A program made the position numbers and the translations under genes. Source: Chlamydiota bacterium (GTDB taxonomy: Bacteria > Chlamydiota > Chlamydiia > Chlamydiales > JAAZZY01). From it: a stretch of 50,979 nucleotides of DNA. Location of the stretch: NCBI GenBank assembly GCA_022601345.1, contig JAJACU010000005.1, positions 1 through 50,979 of the forward strand. The letters run 5' to 3'. The notes under the pieces were generated by a model. That model searched no databases. It worked only from the letters and a program-made list of their open reading frames with translations, and was not told the origin of the DNA. This document shows positions 1 to 8,738 of this stretch, one piece after another; the first letter of the stretch is position 1; every line of letters starts with the position of its first letter.

Positions 1-2844
1 AAAACTGTTTTGCAAGCTCAAATTCTATTTGGGCAAGGGCGAGCTCAAGGTTCTATGCAGCTTCTTAACGAGCTTGTCGCACAAAAACCACTTAAAAAAT
101 GGGAAGCGATAGATCAAAAATTTTACCTTAAGGTCAAGGGTTGCGTAGAGCATTATTTTGAGGATATATTTTTGCAAGCCGAGCGCTGTTATGAGGGAGG
201 TTTGTACTCAGAGACTATTCCTTTGTACTATGAGATACTAGAAGCTATTGAAGAAGGAATTTACTTGCAAGAGCCGCAGTCTAAGCTGCCTTTTCAAGTG
301 CGCTCTCGCATTGCCTATAGTGAATTCGAAAATGGCCAGTTTGCTCAAGCCAAGGAAATGCTTGTAAAAACCAAAGACAAATACTCCATACTATTTGAAC
401 CCGAAAGTTTTCAGCAGCTCATTGTCTCATGCAGAGCTTTGAAAGAGTATGACCAGGCTTTAGCTTATTGCAAGGAGTTTTTCACATATAAATACTCTCC
501 TTCGAAGCACGATGCGATTAAATATGAAATGGCAAGTATATACTATGAATTAGGAGAAAAAGATAAAGCTGAAAAGATGTTTACAGCTCTTCTTAAGGAA
601 CTTAAGGATGCTGATTGTCTAGTGCTTTCAAGATTTTGTTTAGCTAAAATTGCCCTAGATCAAAGAAAATACGAAGCTGTTGAGCAAATTTTACACCCAG
701 ATCACTTCCATTTCAATAAAGGCAGTCCGCTGAGGTATGAGTGGGCTTACCTTAGAGCAGAGGCATTATACCATAGAAAGCAATTTGAAATGTCAGCGGC
801 TGGTTTCAAAGAGTCGCTCATGCATCCAAAAGCTCAAAACAAAAGCTGGTATCATGATGCATATTATAATTTGGGTTTTTGCTACTTGAAGCTTGGCGAA
901 GATAATTTAAGCCAACTCCATTCAAAAGAAGATTTTTTTCATAAAGCAGAAGAAGCTTTTGAGCATTTAGTTCGAGATGAAAAAGGGGATAGGGCCCATT
1001 TAGCTCTTGCCAAAACATACCTTCTTCAACATTTTTATCTCAAAGACCAAGAGGCTACTAAGAAGGTGCATTCCTTATTTAAAAAGTATAAATTCAATAG
1101 GTTAGAGTCTAGATTAGAGGCGGGTTTTATTTTAGCTGATATGACCTCAAACTTAAAGCAGAGAGAAAAAATCTACCAGGCTCTGACCGCCGATTGTTAC
1201 CAAAACGCAGATAACTATGGAAAATCTTGGTACTACAGGGGAATTTTTTCATCCCAGCTGCTTCAGTCCGATAATGACTTAGCTCGAATCGATGAAGCTA
1301 TATCCTTTTTCAAGAAGAGCTATAAACACCTGAAAAAGAATTATCCTCAATTAGCTTTAGCTTCAATTAAAAATATAGTGACAGCATACCTTAATTTTTC
1401 AACGCAAGATCGGCTTAATGAGGGTTATGAGTTTTTAGAGCAATTTTTCTTAGACAACACCTCACTATCTAAGAACAATGAGTTTTTTGCCGCCCTTTGC
1501 TGCCTAAAAGCTGAGTTATGCCTAAAACTAATGGCCTATGATTCAGGCTTCTACTTGATGAAAGGGTTGGCTGGCTTAGAATTTGTTGAGCAATTACCCC
1601 AACAAAGTAAGTCGCTTGATAGAGCTTTGTTTCTAAAGGCTCGACTTTATTACCAGCATGGAGATTATAGTGAGGCTAAGAACGCATTTTCTCAGCTTGT
1701 CGATTCAGATTCCAATTCAAGCTATGTTGCTGATAGCCTTTTTTGGATGGCAGAATGTAATGATTTTGAACAGGGAAGCCCGACAGTATCCAAAGACATG
1801 AGGCGTCGTGTTTTTGAAGAGTTTGCAGACAATCCTCTTGCTCCCGAAGCCTATTTTCTATATTTCTCGTTTGCCCAATACCTAGAAGGAGGTCAAGAGG
1901 CAATTAAGCATCTTGAACAGCTGAAAGAACGTTTTAGCTCATCACCGTATGTTATTGCCAGTTATTATCTCCAGGGGATAAGCAAAAGGCAGGTACAAGA
2001 AGAAGCAGATGGTAGAGTCATTTGTACAAAAGATCTGGCAAGTGCCACAGCTCTTTTTGAAAAGGCAAGGGCAGCTTTTACAAATTGCTGGGAAAATAAC
2101 TTAATAAATCCAGGAAGCCTTCACTACTTTGTAACAATATACTATCGCTCTGCTCTTGCCGAGGCACAAAGCTATTTAGAGCGAGCAAGTGAATCAACTC
2201 GTGCTCAAAGACACGTTTCATTTGAAAAGTCTCTGGCTCTCTTTAACGAAGTTTACCAAGACTTCTCAGACTCAAAAAATCCGTTGGCTTCAATTATTTT
2301 GGCCAATGAAAAATATCCTAAAATTTTAAAAGAAGCAGAGTTTGGGCGAGCGATTGCCAGCGCAAAAAATGGTGATGTTGAAAGTGCAGAGGATGCCTTT
2401 GGTCAGATGATTGATCATTATAGGGAACTAAAAATTGATGAAGATCACTACCTATCTAGAGCTTGGTACGAACTGGCTCTGATTGCAATGGCTAAACAAG
2501 AATATAGTGAAGCTCTAGAGTATTTTTTACACGCAGAGCAAACGACCCACAAACACATGCTTAATGCAGATCATAAAATAGATCTGGGCATTCAGCAAAG
2601 CTTGTGCTATCGTTACCTTAATCAGTTTGATATGGCTATGCTTACTTTATCTAAGGTAATCAACGATGGGGTCATTTCTAATTTGCGAGTCAAAGCTATG
2701 GTGTTTAGAGCTGAAATTTATGAGCTTCAGGGTCGCAAAGATCTTGCTCAGAAACAGTTAGAGGCTGCGGCGAAGAAAGGGGGCGAGTGGAGCCTCGTGG
2801 CTCAAGAAAAACTAGTAAAAGAGTATGGGTATAATTCGCTATGA
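1..2844 (+). CDS. Large tetratricopeptide-repeat (TPR) protein, 5' end outside window
   Basis: The frame is open to the left edge, so the gene probably begins upstream; the first usable in-window codon is a TTG at 10, which I do not believe is the start. At least 944 residues are present. The protein is almost wholly alpha-helical and repeats a TPR-like rhythm (Tyr/Leu at helix positions, Ala-Gly turns, 'AEKMFTALL', 'YYELGEKDKAEKMF', 'LALAKTYL'). No signal peptide can be judged because the N-terminus is missing. Its stop codon overlaps the ATG of exbB (ATGA), so it is translationally coupled to an ExbB-ExbD-TonB operon. TPR proteins often accompany Tol/Exb systems (CpoB/YbgF in the Tol operon), but this one is far longer, so a scaffold role for the envelope motor is only an inference. 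Confidence 0.85.
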   Translation, partial: KTVLQAQILFGQGRAQGSMQLLNELVAQKPLKKWEAIDQKFYLKVKGCVEHYFEDIFLQAERCYEGGLYSETIPLYYEILEAIEEGIYLQEPQSKLPFQVRSRIAYSEFENGQFAQAKEMLVKTKDKYSILFEPESFQQLIVSCRALKEYDQALAYCKEFFTYKYSPSKHDAIKYEMASIYYELGEKDKAEKMFTALLKELKDADCLVLSRFCLAKIALDQRKYEAVEQILHPDHFHFNKGSPLRYEWAYLRAEALYHRKQFEMSAAGFKESLMHPKAQNKSWYHDAYYNLGFCYLKLGEDNLSQLHSKEDFFHKAEEAFEHLVRDEKGDRAHLALAKTYLLQHFYLKDQEATKKVHSLFKKYKFNRLESRLEAGFILADMTSNLKQREKIYQALTADCYQNADNYGKSWYYRGIFSSQLLQSDNDLARIDEAISFFKKSYKHLKKNYPQLALASIKNIVTAYLNFSTQDRLNEGYEFLEQFFLDNTSLSKNNEFFAALCCLKAELCLKLMAYDSGFYLMKGLAGLEFVEQLPQQSKSLDRALFLKARLYYQHGDYSEAKNAFSQLVDSDSNSSYVADSLFWMAECNDFEQGSPTVSKDMRRRVFEEFADNPLAPEAYFLYFSFAQYLEGGQEAIKHLEQLKERFSSSPYVIASYYLQGISKRQVQEEADGRVICTKDLASATALFEKARAAFTNCWENNLINPGSLHYFVTIYYRSALAEAQSYLERASESTRAQRHVSFEKSLALFNEVYQDFSDSKNPLASIILANEKYPKILKEAEFGRAIASAKNGDVESAEDAFGQMIDHYRELKIDEDHYLSRAWYELALIAMAKQEYSEALEYFLHAEQTTHKHMLNADHKIDLGIQQSLCYRYLNQFDMAMLTLSKVINDGVISNLRVKAMVFRAEIYELQGRKDLAQKQLEAAAKKGGEWSLVAQEKLVKEYGYNSL

Positions 2845-3488
2845 ACTTTTCACTTATTCACATCTTAAAGAGCGTTTCTCAAGGTAGTTTTATTCTCTAC
2901 ATCATTGGAGGATGCTCTATTTTGAGTGTGTGTATTTTTATAGAAAGATGCTTATTTTTACATAGAGCTGAAATGGATACTAATAAGTTTGTTATAGGTT
3001 TGCGGCGCTTTATTAAAGATGGAAATATTATTGAGGCAATCAGAGTGTGTGAGGATTGTGAGGGCACTATTTCTAAAATTGTCAAATCAGGCTTACTTCG
3101 ACATGATCGTGCAAAAGATCAAATCGAAGGGGCTATGGAAGTGGCTGGACTTACTGAAATTTCGCGACTCGAAAAGAATGCAAAAATTCTTTCGATTATC
3201 GCTCACATAACGCCGCTGATAGGATTGTTAGGCACTGTGCTTGGATTTATCCAAGCCTTCTCTGAAATGCGTCAGACGGGCCTTATGGACGTTTCTACAA
3301 CTCGCATTGGCGAAGCTATGGAATATGCTCTGATGACTACCGCAGCTGGGCTCGTTGTAGCAATCCCTACTGTTGTTGGATATAATTATGTTGTTAGTCG
3401 CATTGAAAGCTTGGTCTTAGAGATGCAAACGACATCTTCTGAAATTGTAGACTTATTGCTTCTCAATAAGAAAGGCTATGCGATTTAA
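2841..3488 (+). CDS. exbB: ExbB/TolQ/MotA-family proton channel protein
   Basis: This is a 215-residue inner-membrane protein of the MotA/TolQ/ExbB family, the pentameric channel half of a proton-driven motor that energises outer-membrane processes. Visible features are an N-terminal membrane helix (about residues 17-37), a cytoplasmic loop, and the family signature TPLIGLLGTVLGF (about 124-136) followed by a third hydrophobic helix with TTAAGLVVAIP. Length matches the family. The ATG overlaps the stop of the TPR gene, and its own end overlaps exbD by 11 bases, so the genes form one transcriptional and translational unit. Chlamydiae are known to encode this pair (CT596/CT597 from memory). Whether it is TolQ or ExbB in function cannot be settled from sequence. 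Confidence 0.93.
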   Translation: MNFSLIHILKSVSQGSFILYIIGGCSILSVCIFIERCLFLHRAEMDTNKFVIGLRRFIKDGNIIEAIRVCEDCEGTISKIVKSGLLRHDRAKDQIEGAMEVAGLTEISRLEKNAKILSIIAHITPLIGLLGTVLGFIQAFSEMRQTGLMDVSTTRIGEAMEYALMTTAAGLVVAIPTVVGYNYVVSRIESLVLEMQTTSSEIVDLLLLNKKGYAI

Positions 3489-3918
3489 AACCAATTTAAA
3501 AACATCTTTCTCATTAATTGATTTAACTCCCTTAGTTGATGTAATTTTCTTATTGTTAATATTTTTCATTATTAGCTCTGACATTTTCCCTTTAAAATCA
3601 CTTAATATTGAAAACCCTACTCTAAAAAAAGAATCTACACCATTAACTTCCAGACTTTTAGTTGTTATGGATGCTCAGAATGTCCTTTATCTTGGTAGTA
3701 AGAAACAAATTATAGATTTTTCTAACTTTAAAGAAGAAGTCGATGGGGAAATCAAGCGCATGCATTCAGAGCACCCAACGAGCCAAATTAATATTGTCTT
3801 GAGTGTTGATAGAAAAGTGGAATATGGACCTTTCTTACACCTCTTTTCTCTTGCCCAAGAAAGCGGCCAACCTATTCGACTCATCTACCAAACGCCGGAA
3901 GATTTTCCAGATGCTTAA
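3478..3918 (+). CDS. exbD: ExbD/TolR-family motor protein
   Basis: This is a 146-residue protein with one N-terminal membrane helix (about residues 17-34) carrying the diagnostic DLTPLVDVIFLLLIFF segment. Asp21 is the expected proton-carrying residue of ExbD/TolR. The C-terminal part is a small periplasmic domain as in the family. It starts 11 bases inside exbB and ends 8 bases inside the following TonB-like gene. With ExbB it would form the motor that transmits proton-motive force to the TonB/TolA-like partner encoded next. Confidence 0.92.
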   Translation: MRFKTNLKTSFSLIDLTPLVDVIFLLLIFFIISSDIFPLKSLNIENPTLKKESTPLTSRLLVVMDAQNVLYLGSKKQIIDFSNFKEEVDGEIKRMHSEHPTSQINIVLSVDRKVEYGPFLHLFSLAQESGQPIRLIYQTPEDFPDA

Positions 3919-4657
3919 ACTTATCTATTCACTTTCAGACAAAGAAATAACTCTAAAGTTTGATAAAAGAAGGCTTTTTTGGACTAAGGAGCTGTTATTA
4001 GCTCTGGCTATTTCTGTATGTATTCATTTTCTCAGTCTGGGAGTTTTTCATATAAAAGCACTAAAGCCTAGAAATGAAATTGTTCTCAAACCTTCAAAAG
4101 TCTTTACTGAGATAAATGCAAGTTCAATGCATGCTCCTCAAATACAAATGGATGAGTATGGCTTTATTCAGACGATGCCGACTCCACCAAAAAGTCTATT
4201 CTCCGTTAATAAGTCCAACGTCTCATACGATAAACCATTAATTTTTCTAGATGAGAAAAATAATGGAATTTCCTTTAACAATAATTTTGACAGCTTTGAA
4301 GCCAACCAATACATCGCCCCTCTCCCTGTTTTAGAGGTTTATCGAACAATCTTCCCAATTCAAGTTGCAGCTTCAGATTCTCTAGAAAATCGACTGGCTC
4401 CAATGAAAACAAAAGCTAAGAGGGTTCCTATTTCATCTACAGAAACTCTTCATTGTAAATTTAGTGTCGATGTAGAAGATAGGACAGGAAAAGTTTTCTA
4501 TGCGGAGTTAATTGCAAGTTCGGGATATTCTAAATACGATCATTATGCTGAGAAAATTATTAAGAATTTGAGCTTTTCTAAAGAAAAAGGAAGCTTTTCA
4601 ACAAAAGGTGAGCTTGATTTGCTCATCGAAGCAGATAGGCGAGATATCTATGATTGA
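3911..4657 (+). CDS. TonB/TolA-like energy transducer (putative)
   Basis: I place the start at the ATG at 3911 (248 residues), overlapping exbD by 8 bases; a longer in-frame opening from 3803 lies wholly inside exbD and has no support. The protein has about 30 polar N-terminal residues, a single hydrophobic anchor (ELLLALAISVCIHFLSLGVF), a Pro-containing linker, and a C-terminal globular part (about 180-245) with a TonB-C-like pattern: a Phe-x-Val-x-Val strand, G-x-V-x-x-A strand, 'SSGYSKYD' and a final strand. Position after ExbB-ExbD supports a TonB/TolA role. Primary sequence similarity to TonB is weak by eye, and the Pro/Lys repeat typical of TonB is absent. In C. trachomatis the gene after exbD (CT598) occupies the same place. 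Confidence 0.7.
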   Translation: MLKLIYSLSDKEITLKFDKRRLFWTKELLLALAISVCIHFLSLGVFHIKALKPRNEIVLKPSKVFTEINASSMHAPQIQMDEYGFIQTMPTPPKSLFSVNKSNVSYDKPLIFLDEKNNGISFNNNFDSFEANQYIAPLPVLEVYRTIFPIQVAASDSLENRLAPMKTKAKRVPISSTETLHCKFSVDVEDRTGKVFYAELIASSGYSKYDHYAEKIIKNLSFSKEKGSFSTKGELDLLIEADRRDIYD

Positions 4658-4868
4658 TATAAGTTTCTCTACAGCTTGCCTACTTTACTTAGGTCTTATG
4701 TTGGGTGGAGTCTTTGTCGTTGGGCTCTACTTGTACTTCAAAAAAAGAGATCTCAAAAAGTTTGAAAGTTCAAAGCTCTATATGTGCGAGTATTGCCTGC
4801 ATGCTTACCTCGATGATATTGATTCTATCGTAACAACTTGCCCTCAGTGTAACCTTGTAAATAAATAA
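4650..4868 (+). CDS. Small membrane-anchored zinc-ribbon protein
   Basis: This is a 72-residue protein starting at ATG 4650, which overlaps the end of the TonB-like gene by 8 bases; a longer in-frame extension to 4608 has no independent support. It has one N-terminal membrane helix (about residues 9-28), a basic stop-transfer KKRD stretch, and a short cytoplasmic domain with two CxxC pairs (CEYC and CPQC) about 20 residues apart, the pattern of a zinc ribbon. I do not recognise a named family. It closes the ExbBD-TonB operon and is followed by a terminator-like hairpin, so it is likely a fifth operon member. Confidence 0.7.
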   Translation: MIDISFSTACLLYLGLMLGGVFVVGLYLYFKKRDLKKFESSKLYMCEYCLHAYLDDIDSIVTTCPQCNLVNK

Positions 4869-4886
4869 TTATAAAAAAAGCAAATT

Positions 4887-4916
4887 TAAACCCGCTAATT
4901 GGGTTTATTGTGTTTT
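4887..4916 (+). terminator. Probable terminator of the exbBD operon
   Basis: A 7-bp stem TAAACCC (4887-4893) pairs with GGGTTTA (4901-4907) across a 7-base loop and is followed by TTGTGTTTTT. It lies just after the last operon gene. The stem is short, so this is a modest call. Confidence 0.55.
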
Positions 4917-4919
4917 TAG

Positions 4920-4948
4920 TTGTAAAAGTGTCATCTTTTTGTTAATAT
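4920..4948 (+). promoter_or_regulatory. Sigma66/sigma70-type promoter for the 4988 gene
   Basis: TTGTAA (4920-4925) and TAATAT (4943-4948) are separated by exactly 17 bases and lie about 40 bases upstream of the ATG at 4988. The position just after a terminator fits a new transcription unit. Confidence 0.5.
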
Positions 4949-4987
4949 GTTTATATTTAGTTAACTATAAACAACAAGGGTGTTACT

Positions 4988-5551
4988 ATGAACGCATTGG
5001 TTGATTTTTTTCTGCCTCCAATTAATTTTGTGGATTGTAAAGAGTTTATATCTGGGTTGGACTCAAGATCTTTCGGCCCACAAGGTGACATCCTCTCCAA
5101 TGCTCTAGCCGAAGTTTCTTCATCAAATCCTGAATTGTCACGTTTGCTAGTAAAGTTTAGATCTCTAATTGCATCTTCTTTTGAAGACAAACTTGTTCAA
5201 AATTATTCCGTGCAGCGTCAAAGTGGACAAAGCACTGATAGTTTAGGTCGCAAGTCGCATTCATTTTTAGGAGAATATTTCTTTGAGGTGATAGCAGCTA
5301 ATGATGATCTCAAAAAGTTGAGTTTAGAGGTTTCAAGTCAGTGCATTGAAAGCAGCTATATTCAAAAAATAACTTCCTGCCTAAAAAGTTGGCTTACAGG
5401 GGCAATTTTTTATAGTCCTCTTGAGCTTCAAGTCAGTGCAAAAAGTAGCCTTGAATCAAATAATTTTGATGTGGTCTTAAGTTGTGACAATTCTCTATAC
5501 AATGATAAGCTTTTTTGCCGACAAGCAACAAATGCCTTGTTATTAACCTAA
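4988..5551 (+). CDS. Orphan protein of unknown function
   Basis: This 187-residue protein was not recognised. It starts at ATG 4988 with a GGGTG ribosome-site element a few bases upstream. The sequence is Ser/Leu-rich (many SS, SL pairs), has six cysteines, no signal peptide and no clear membrane helix, although one moderately hydrophobic stretch (SWLTGAIFYSPLEL) lies about residues 135-148. It is monocistronic: a terminator precedes it, and ispG has its own promoter-like sequence. The composition resembles lineage-restricted chlamydial proteins, and a host-interaction role is conceivable but unsupported by any motif. Confidence 0.65.
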   Translation: MNALVDFFLPPINFVDCKEFISGLDSRSFGPQGDILSNALAEVSSSNPELSRLLVKFRSLIASSFEDKLVQNYSVQRQSGQSTDSLGRKSHSFLGEYFFEVIAANDDLKKLSLEVSSQCIESSYIQKITSCLKSWLTGAIFYSPLELQVSAKSSLESNNFDVVLSCDNSLYNDKLFCRQATNALLLT

Positions 5552-5608
5552 ATATTTTAAAGTGTTAAATATTTATTTGCATTTGGTTGTGCGTGGCAAT
5601 ATAACTTC

Positions 5609-5637
5609 TTGAGGGATTTCACACCCTTAGTTACAAT
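5609..5637 (+). promoter_or_regulatory. Probable promoter of ispG
   Basis: TTGAGG (5609-5614) and TACAAT (5632-5637) are 17 bases apart, ending 28 bases before the ispG ATG. The fit to the vegetative consensus is good. Confidence 0.5.
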
Positions 5638-5665
5638 GCTCACAGTTGTATTATAAGGTAAACTA

Positions 5666-7540
5666 ATGTCGTATTGCCCATTTGTATTTAAAACAGAAAG
5701 ATTTAAGTCTAGATCTGTGCGGGTTGGGTCTGTTGGAATCGGTGGCAATAACCCTATTCGAATTCAATCGATGACGACAACGGATACTCGTGATGCCAAA
5801 GCTACAGCTGAAGAAATTATGAGACTTGCAGATTATGGTTGTGAGATTGTAAGAGTCACTGTTCAAGGAATGAAAGAAGCTTACAGCTGTGAACAAATTA
5901 AATCTATTTTGGTGCAAAAAGGCTACAACACTCCGCTAGTTGCAGATATTCATTTCTTTCCAAAAGCTGCGATGACGGTTGCAGATTTTGTTGATAAAGT
6001 TCGCATTAACCCAGGCAATTTTATTGACAAACGTGCCTCATTTAAAGTGCTGGAATATACTGACCAGTCTTACCTAGAAGAGCTAGAACGCTTAGAGGAG
6101 AAGTTTTCACCTCTTGTAGAGAAGTGTAAGAGATTAGGTGTCGCAATGCGAATAGGGACAAATCATGGCTCTTTATCAGATCGTATTATGAATCGTTTTG
6201 GTGATTCGCCTTTAGGGATGGTGGAAGCAGCGCTTGAATTTACTCGTGTTTGTCGCAAACTTGACTTTCACAATATTATTTACTCAATGAAAGCATCTAA
6301 TACTCATGTGATGATACAGGCTTATCGCATGCTTGCCACTCGCATGATGGAAATGGGATGGGATTATCCTCTTCACTTAGGTGTTACGGAGGCGGGCAGT
6401 GGCGTAGATGGACGCATCAAGTCAGCAGTTGGAATAGGCTCTCTTTTACTCGATGGCTTAGGAGACACAATTCGAGTCTCACTAACAGAAGATCCGTGGT
6501 GTGAGATTGACCCTTGTAAGAGACTTATAAAATTAGCTAGTGAATATGAGCAGAGAGACGATTTACTTCCATTTATTGAAAAACATCGCAGTCCAATGCA
6601 GTACCAAAAGAGAGTTAGCTTAAGTGCAAATAAGCCTTTGCATCTTGACGGTTCTGTTTTTGTGTCTGTAAATCAGCAAGATTTGTTATCGAGCTCTCTT
6701 TATAAAGACTTAGGCTTTGAAGAGCAGGGCGAAAATCCTGTTGAAGGGCAGGCTTCAATAGACAGCTTGTGGGTCAATGAAAAATTGAGCAACTTACAAG
6801 CAATAGAAAAGATTTCTAGTTTAAAAGAGATTGGAGTGGGTATCTTTTGCCCTATGCAAGAAGAACTCTCGTCTCATTCATCTGCAGTTATTAGCCCGAA
6901 AGATAAAGATTGGAAGAAGCTGGCCCAAAAATCAGTGGATGTTCTTTTTATTGAACCTCAAGAAGATAAAGTTCACTTCATAAGGGAAGTTGTGGAGTTT
7001 CTCAAGAAACATAAGATTCTTACTCCGCTGATCCTAGTAGGGCAGTACTCACATGGCTTGGATGATGTTTGTATTCATATGGGCGCAGAATTAGGTTCGG
7101 TATTATGTGATGGTCTAGCTGATGGAGTTATGCTTAAGGCTAAAGAGCTCTCGCTACAGCAAAGAAGAGATCTAGTATTTAATCTATTGCAAGCTTGCCG
7201 CTTGCGGTCGTCAAAAACAGAGTTTATTTCATGCCCCAGCTGTGGAAGAACTCTGTTTGAATTGCAAACGGTTACGAAAAAAATACAAGAGCGAACAGCT
7301 CACTTACCTGGAGTTAAAATTGCCATAATGGGCTGTATTGTCAACGGACCTGGCGAAATGGCTGATGCTGATTTTGGTTACGTGGGTTCCAAGCCAGGAA
7401 TGATAGATCTTTATGTCGGTAAAGATTGTGTTGAAAAAGATATTAAACATGAGATGGCTGTAGAACGTTTGGTTGATTTGCTTAAAAAGCATAACCGATG
7501 GATAGAGCCAAAAACGCTGCAAGAAGCAGCATTACCATAA
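5666..7540 (+). CDS. ispG: 4-hydroxy-3-methylbut-2-en-1-yl diphosphate synthase (GcpE/IspG), long chlamydial form
   Basis: IspG converts methylerythritol cyclodiphosphate to HMBPP in the MEP isoprenoid pathway using a [4Fe-4S] cluster. The 624-residue protein has an N-terminal TIM-barrel domain (about 1-300, with 'ADIHF' and 'RINPGN') and a C-terminal iron-sulfur domain with Cys523 and Cys526 (CPSC), Cys557 (MGCIVNGPGE) and the catalytic Glu564. Between them, about residues 310-510, is a large inserted domain absent from the roughly 370-residue E. coli enzyme; this three-domain architecture is known for chlamydial, Bacteroidetes and plant enzymes. The ATG at 5666 gives the expected N-terminus. 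C. trachomatis gcpE (CT057) is followed by a conserved unknown gene, as here. Confidence 0.97.
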   Translation: MSYCPFVFKTERFKSRSVRVGSVGIGGNNPIRIQSMTTTDTRDAKATAEEIMRLADYGCEIVRVTVQGMKEAYSCEQIKSILVQKGYNTPLVADIHFFPKAAMTVADFVDKVRINPGNFIDKRASFKVLEYTDQSYLEELERLEEKFSPLVEKCKRLGVAMRIGTNHGSLSDRIMNRFGDSPLGMVEAALEFTRVCRKLDFHNIIYSMKASNTHVMIQAYRMLATRMMEMGWDYPLHLGVTEAGSGVDGRIKSAVGIGSLLLDGLGDTIRVSLTEDPWCEIDPCKRLIKLASEYEQRDDLLPFIEKHRSPMQYQKRVSLSANKPLHLDGSVFVSVNQQDLLSSSLYKDLGFEEQGENPVEGQASIDSLWVNEKLSNLQAIEKISSLKEIGVGIFCPMQEELSSHSSAVISPKDKDWKKLAQKSVDVLFIEPQEDKVHFIREVVEFLKKHKILTPLILVGQYSHGLDDVCIHMGAELGSVLCDGLADGVMLKAKELSLQQRRDLVFNLLQACRLRSSKTEFISCPSCGRTLFELQTVTKKIQERTAHLPGVKIAIMGCIVNGPGEMADADFGYVGSKPGMIDLYVGKDCVEKDIKHEMAVERLVDLLKKHNRWIEPKTLQEAALP

Positions 7541-7601
7541 AGAGATTTGTATAAGAAACTAAACTTTTTTATAAAGTCATTTGAAGAGGGTGGTATTGAA
7601 A

Positions 7602-8487
7602 ATGTTAGATTTAGTGAAAAAAAAACCCAAGTTGCTTTTTATTTTAGCAGCTGCAGTCGGGTTACTTGTAGGTGGAATTAATCTTTCAAAAAAATATTTT
7701 TTTTCAATCGACAGCTTTTTCTCCTGTCGAAGCAAGTCTTCCTATGAAAGAGCATTTGCGAGAATGTATCCTAAGAACTATTGGCACAAGTGAGGATCTA
7801 GGTGGGTTGCGCTCAGGTTTAGTTGATCTATTTAATGAATTAAATTACACGGGCTTGGTTTCAAAGCAATCATCTGATCAATCTATTTGTCCATACTTTG
7901 TTTCATTACAAGGAATCATCGAACAGAACTTGGCTATTGAGCTTCAAAATGGGAAAGTTAAAAACTTGATAGGGATAATCCATACCCCAACCCCGGCAAC
8001 TCCTTTATGCACGAATGGAGATATTAGTGAAAAGCTTGTTGATAGTAGTCTATTAGCTGATAATAGTAGGCTTTTTACAGTTAAAGCAAGGGCAGATATT
8101 GTTCGGGATTTTTTGGATTTAGGTGGAAAGCTTTATGTTGTTTACCCAAGAGGTGGCCTTGAGAAAAGAACTATTGAGCAACAAAATATTTACCATAAAA
8201 TCTTGAAAAATTATTCGAATAACTTGTTTGATTCAAAACTCGAGTCTTCATCTATAGATCATGATCTAGTTGGGGCTAGTTATCTATTTGAAGATGAGCT
8301 GGGAGATCAATACTTATTTTCATTAAGAGCTTGTCAGGCCAATGCACCAACTACAGATCAAGCTTGGAGTATGTGGTACGGTAAGGTTAGTGAATCACAT
8401 ATTGCACAACGTCTTGAGTGCCTCAAGGAGTTTTTGAGCAGTAGTGGCGGACCTGTTTTTGAGCGTAGTAACAATTCTCAAAATTAG
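7602..8487 (+). CDS. Conserved chlamydial protein of unknown function with apparent +1 frameshift
   Basis: Two overlapping frames appear to be halves of one gene. The first, from ATG 7602 with a GAGGG element 11 bases upstream, encodes a basic start and a clear membrane anchor (KKKPKLLFILAAAVGLLVGG) but stops at 7793. The second, open from GTG 7672 to 8487, encodes the body with 'STAFSPVEASLPMKEHL'. The frames join if one base is skipped in a run of A7-T-A-T8 (7688-7704), giving a 294-residue anchored protein. It lies directly after ispG, where C. trachomatis has an unknown gene (CT056, from memory). The alternative is a 271-residue cytosolic protein from GTG 7672 preceded by an independent small membrane ORF. 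The break could be a sequencing error, decay, phase variation or slippage. Confidence 0.6.
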
Positions 8488-8590
8488 TAGCGATCTCGAT
8501 ATAGGTTACGTGAGAAACCGTATTTTTCTGGTAAAGGTAGATTCTCAAAAATTTCACGGTCTTCAATTCATCTGCAGATAAAAACTCTTC

Positions 8591-8623
8591 TTAAGGGTTT
8601 AGTGATTTGGTCAACACCCTTAA
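8591..8623 (+). terminator. Hairpin after the 7602-8487 gene
   Basis: TTAAGGGT (8591-8598) pairs perfectly with ACCCTTAA (8616-8623) over a 17-base loop. No T run follows on the plus strand, so it may be a 3'-end structure rather than a true intrinsic terminator. Confidence 0.3.
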
Positions 8624-8692
8624 AAGTTAAAGTAAGAGATTTCAATGAGTTGTTAAGTCTAACACTTTGATTTTCATACTTGAGCAATACTC

Positions 8693-8738
8693 TTTCATTA
8701 GCTAGACTCTTTGTTTTTTATAGAATCTGCTAATGAAA
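8693..8738. promoter_or_regulatory. 10-bp inverted repeat upstream of parA
   Basis: TTTCATTAGC (8693-8702) and its exact reverse complement GCTAATGAAA (8729-8738) lie 26 bases before the parA start. Inner flanks (AGACTCT and AGAATCT) partly extend the pairing. No T run follows, so an operator or 5'-leader structure for parA is more likely than a terminator. The rest of the interval 8488-8764 shows no gene. Confidence 0.45.

Noticed and set aside
3803-3910. Longer N-terminus for the TonB-like gene
   Set aside because: This stretch lies entirely inside exbD, is not protein-like for an inner-membrane anchor, and the ATG at 3911 gives a normal 8-base operon overlap.
5549-5575. 9-bp inverted repeat TAAATATTT/AAATATTTA after the 4988 gene
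   Set aside because: The stem is entirely A/T in AT-rich DNA and no T run follows, so it is not a convincing terminator.
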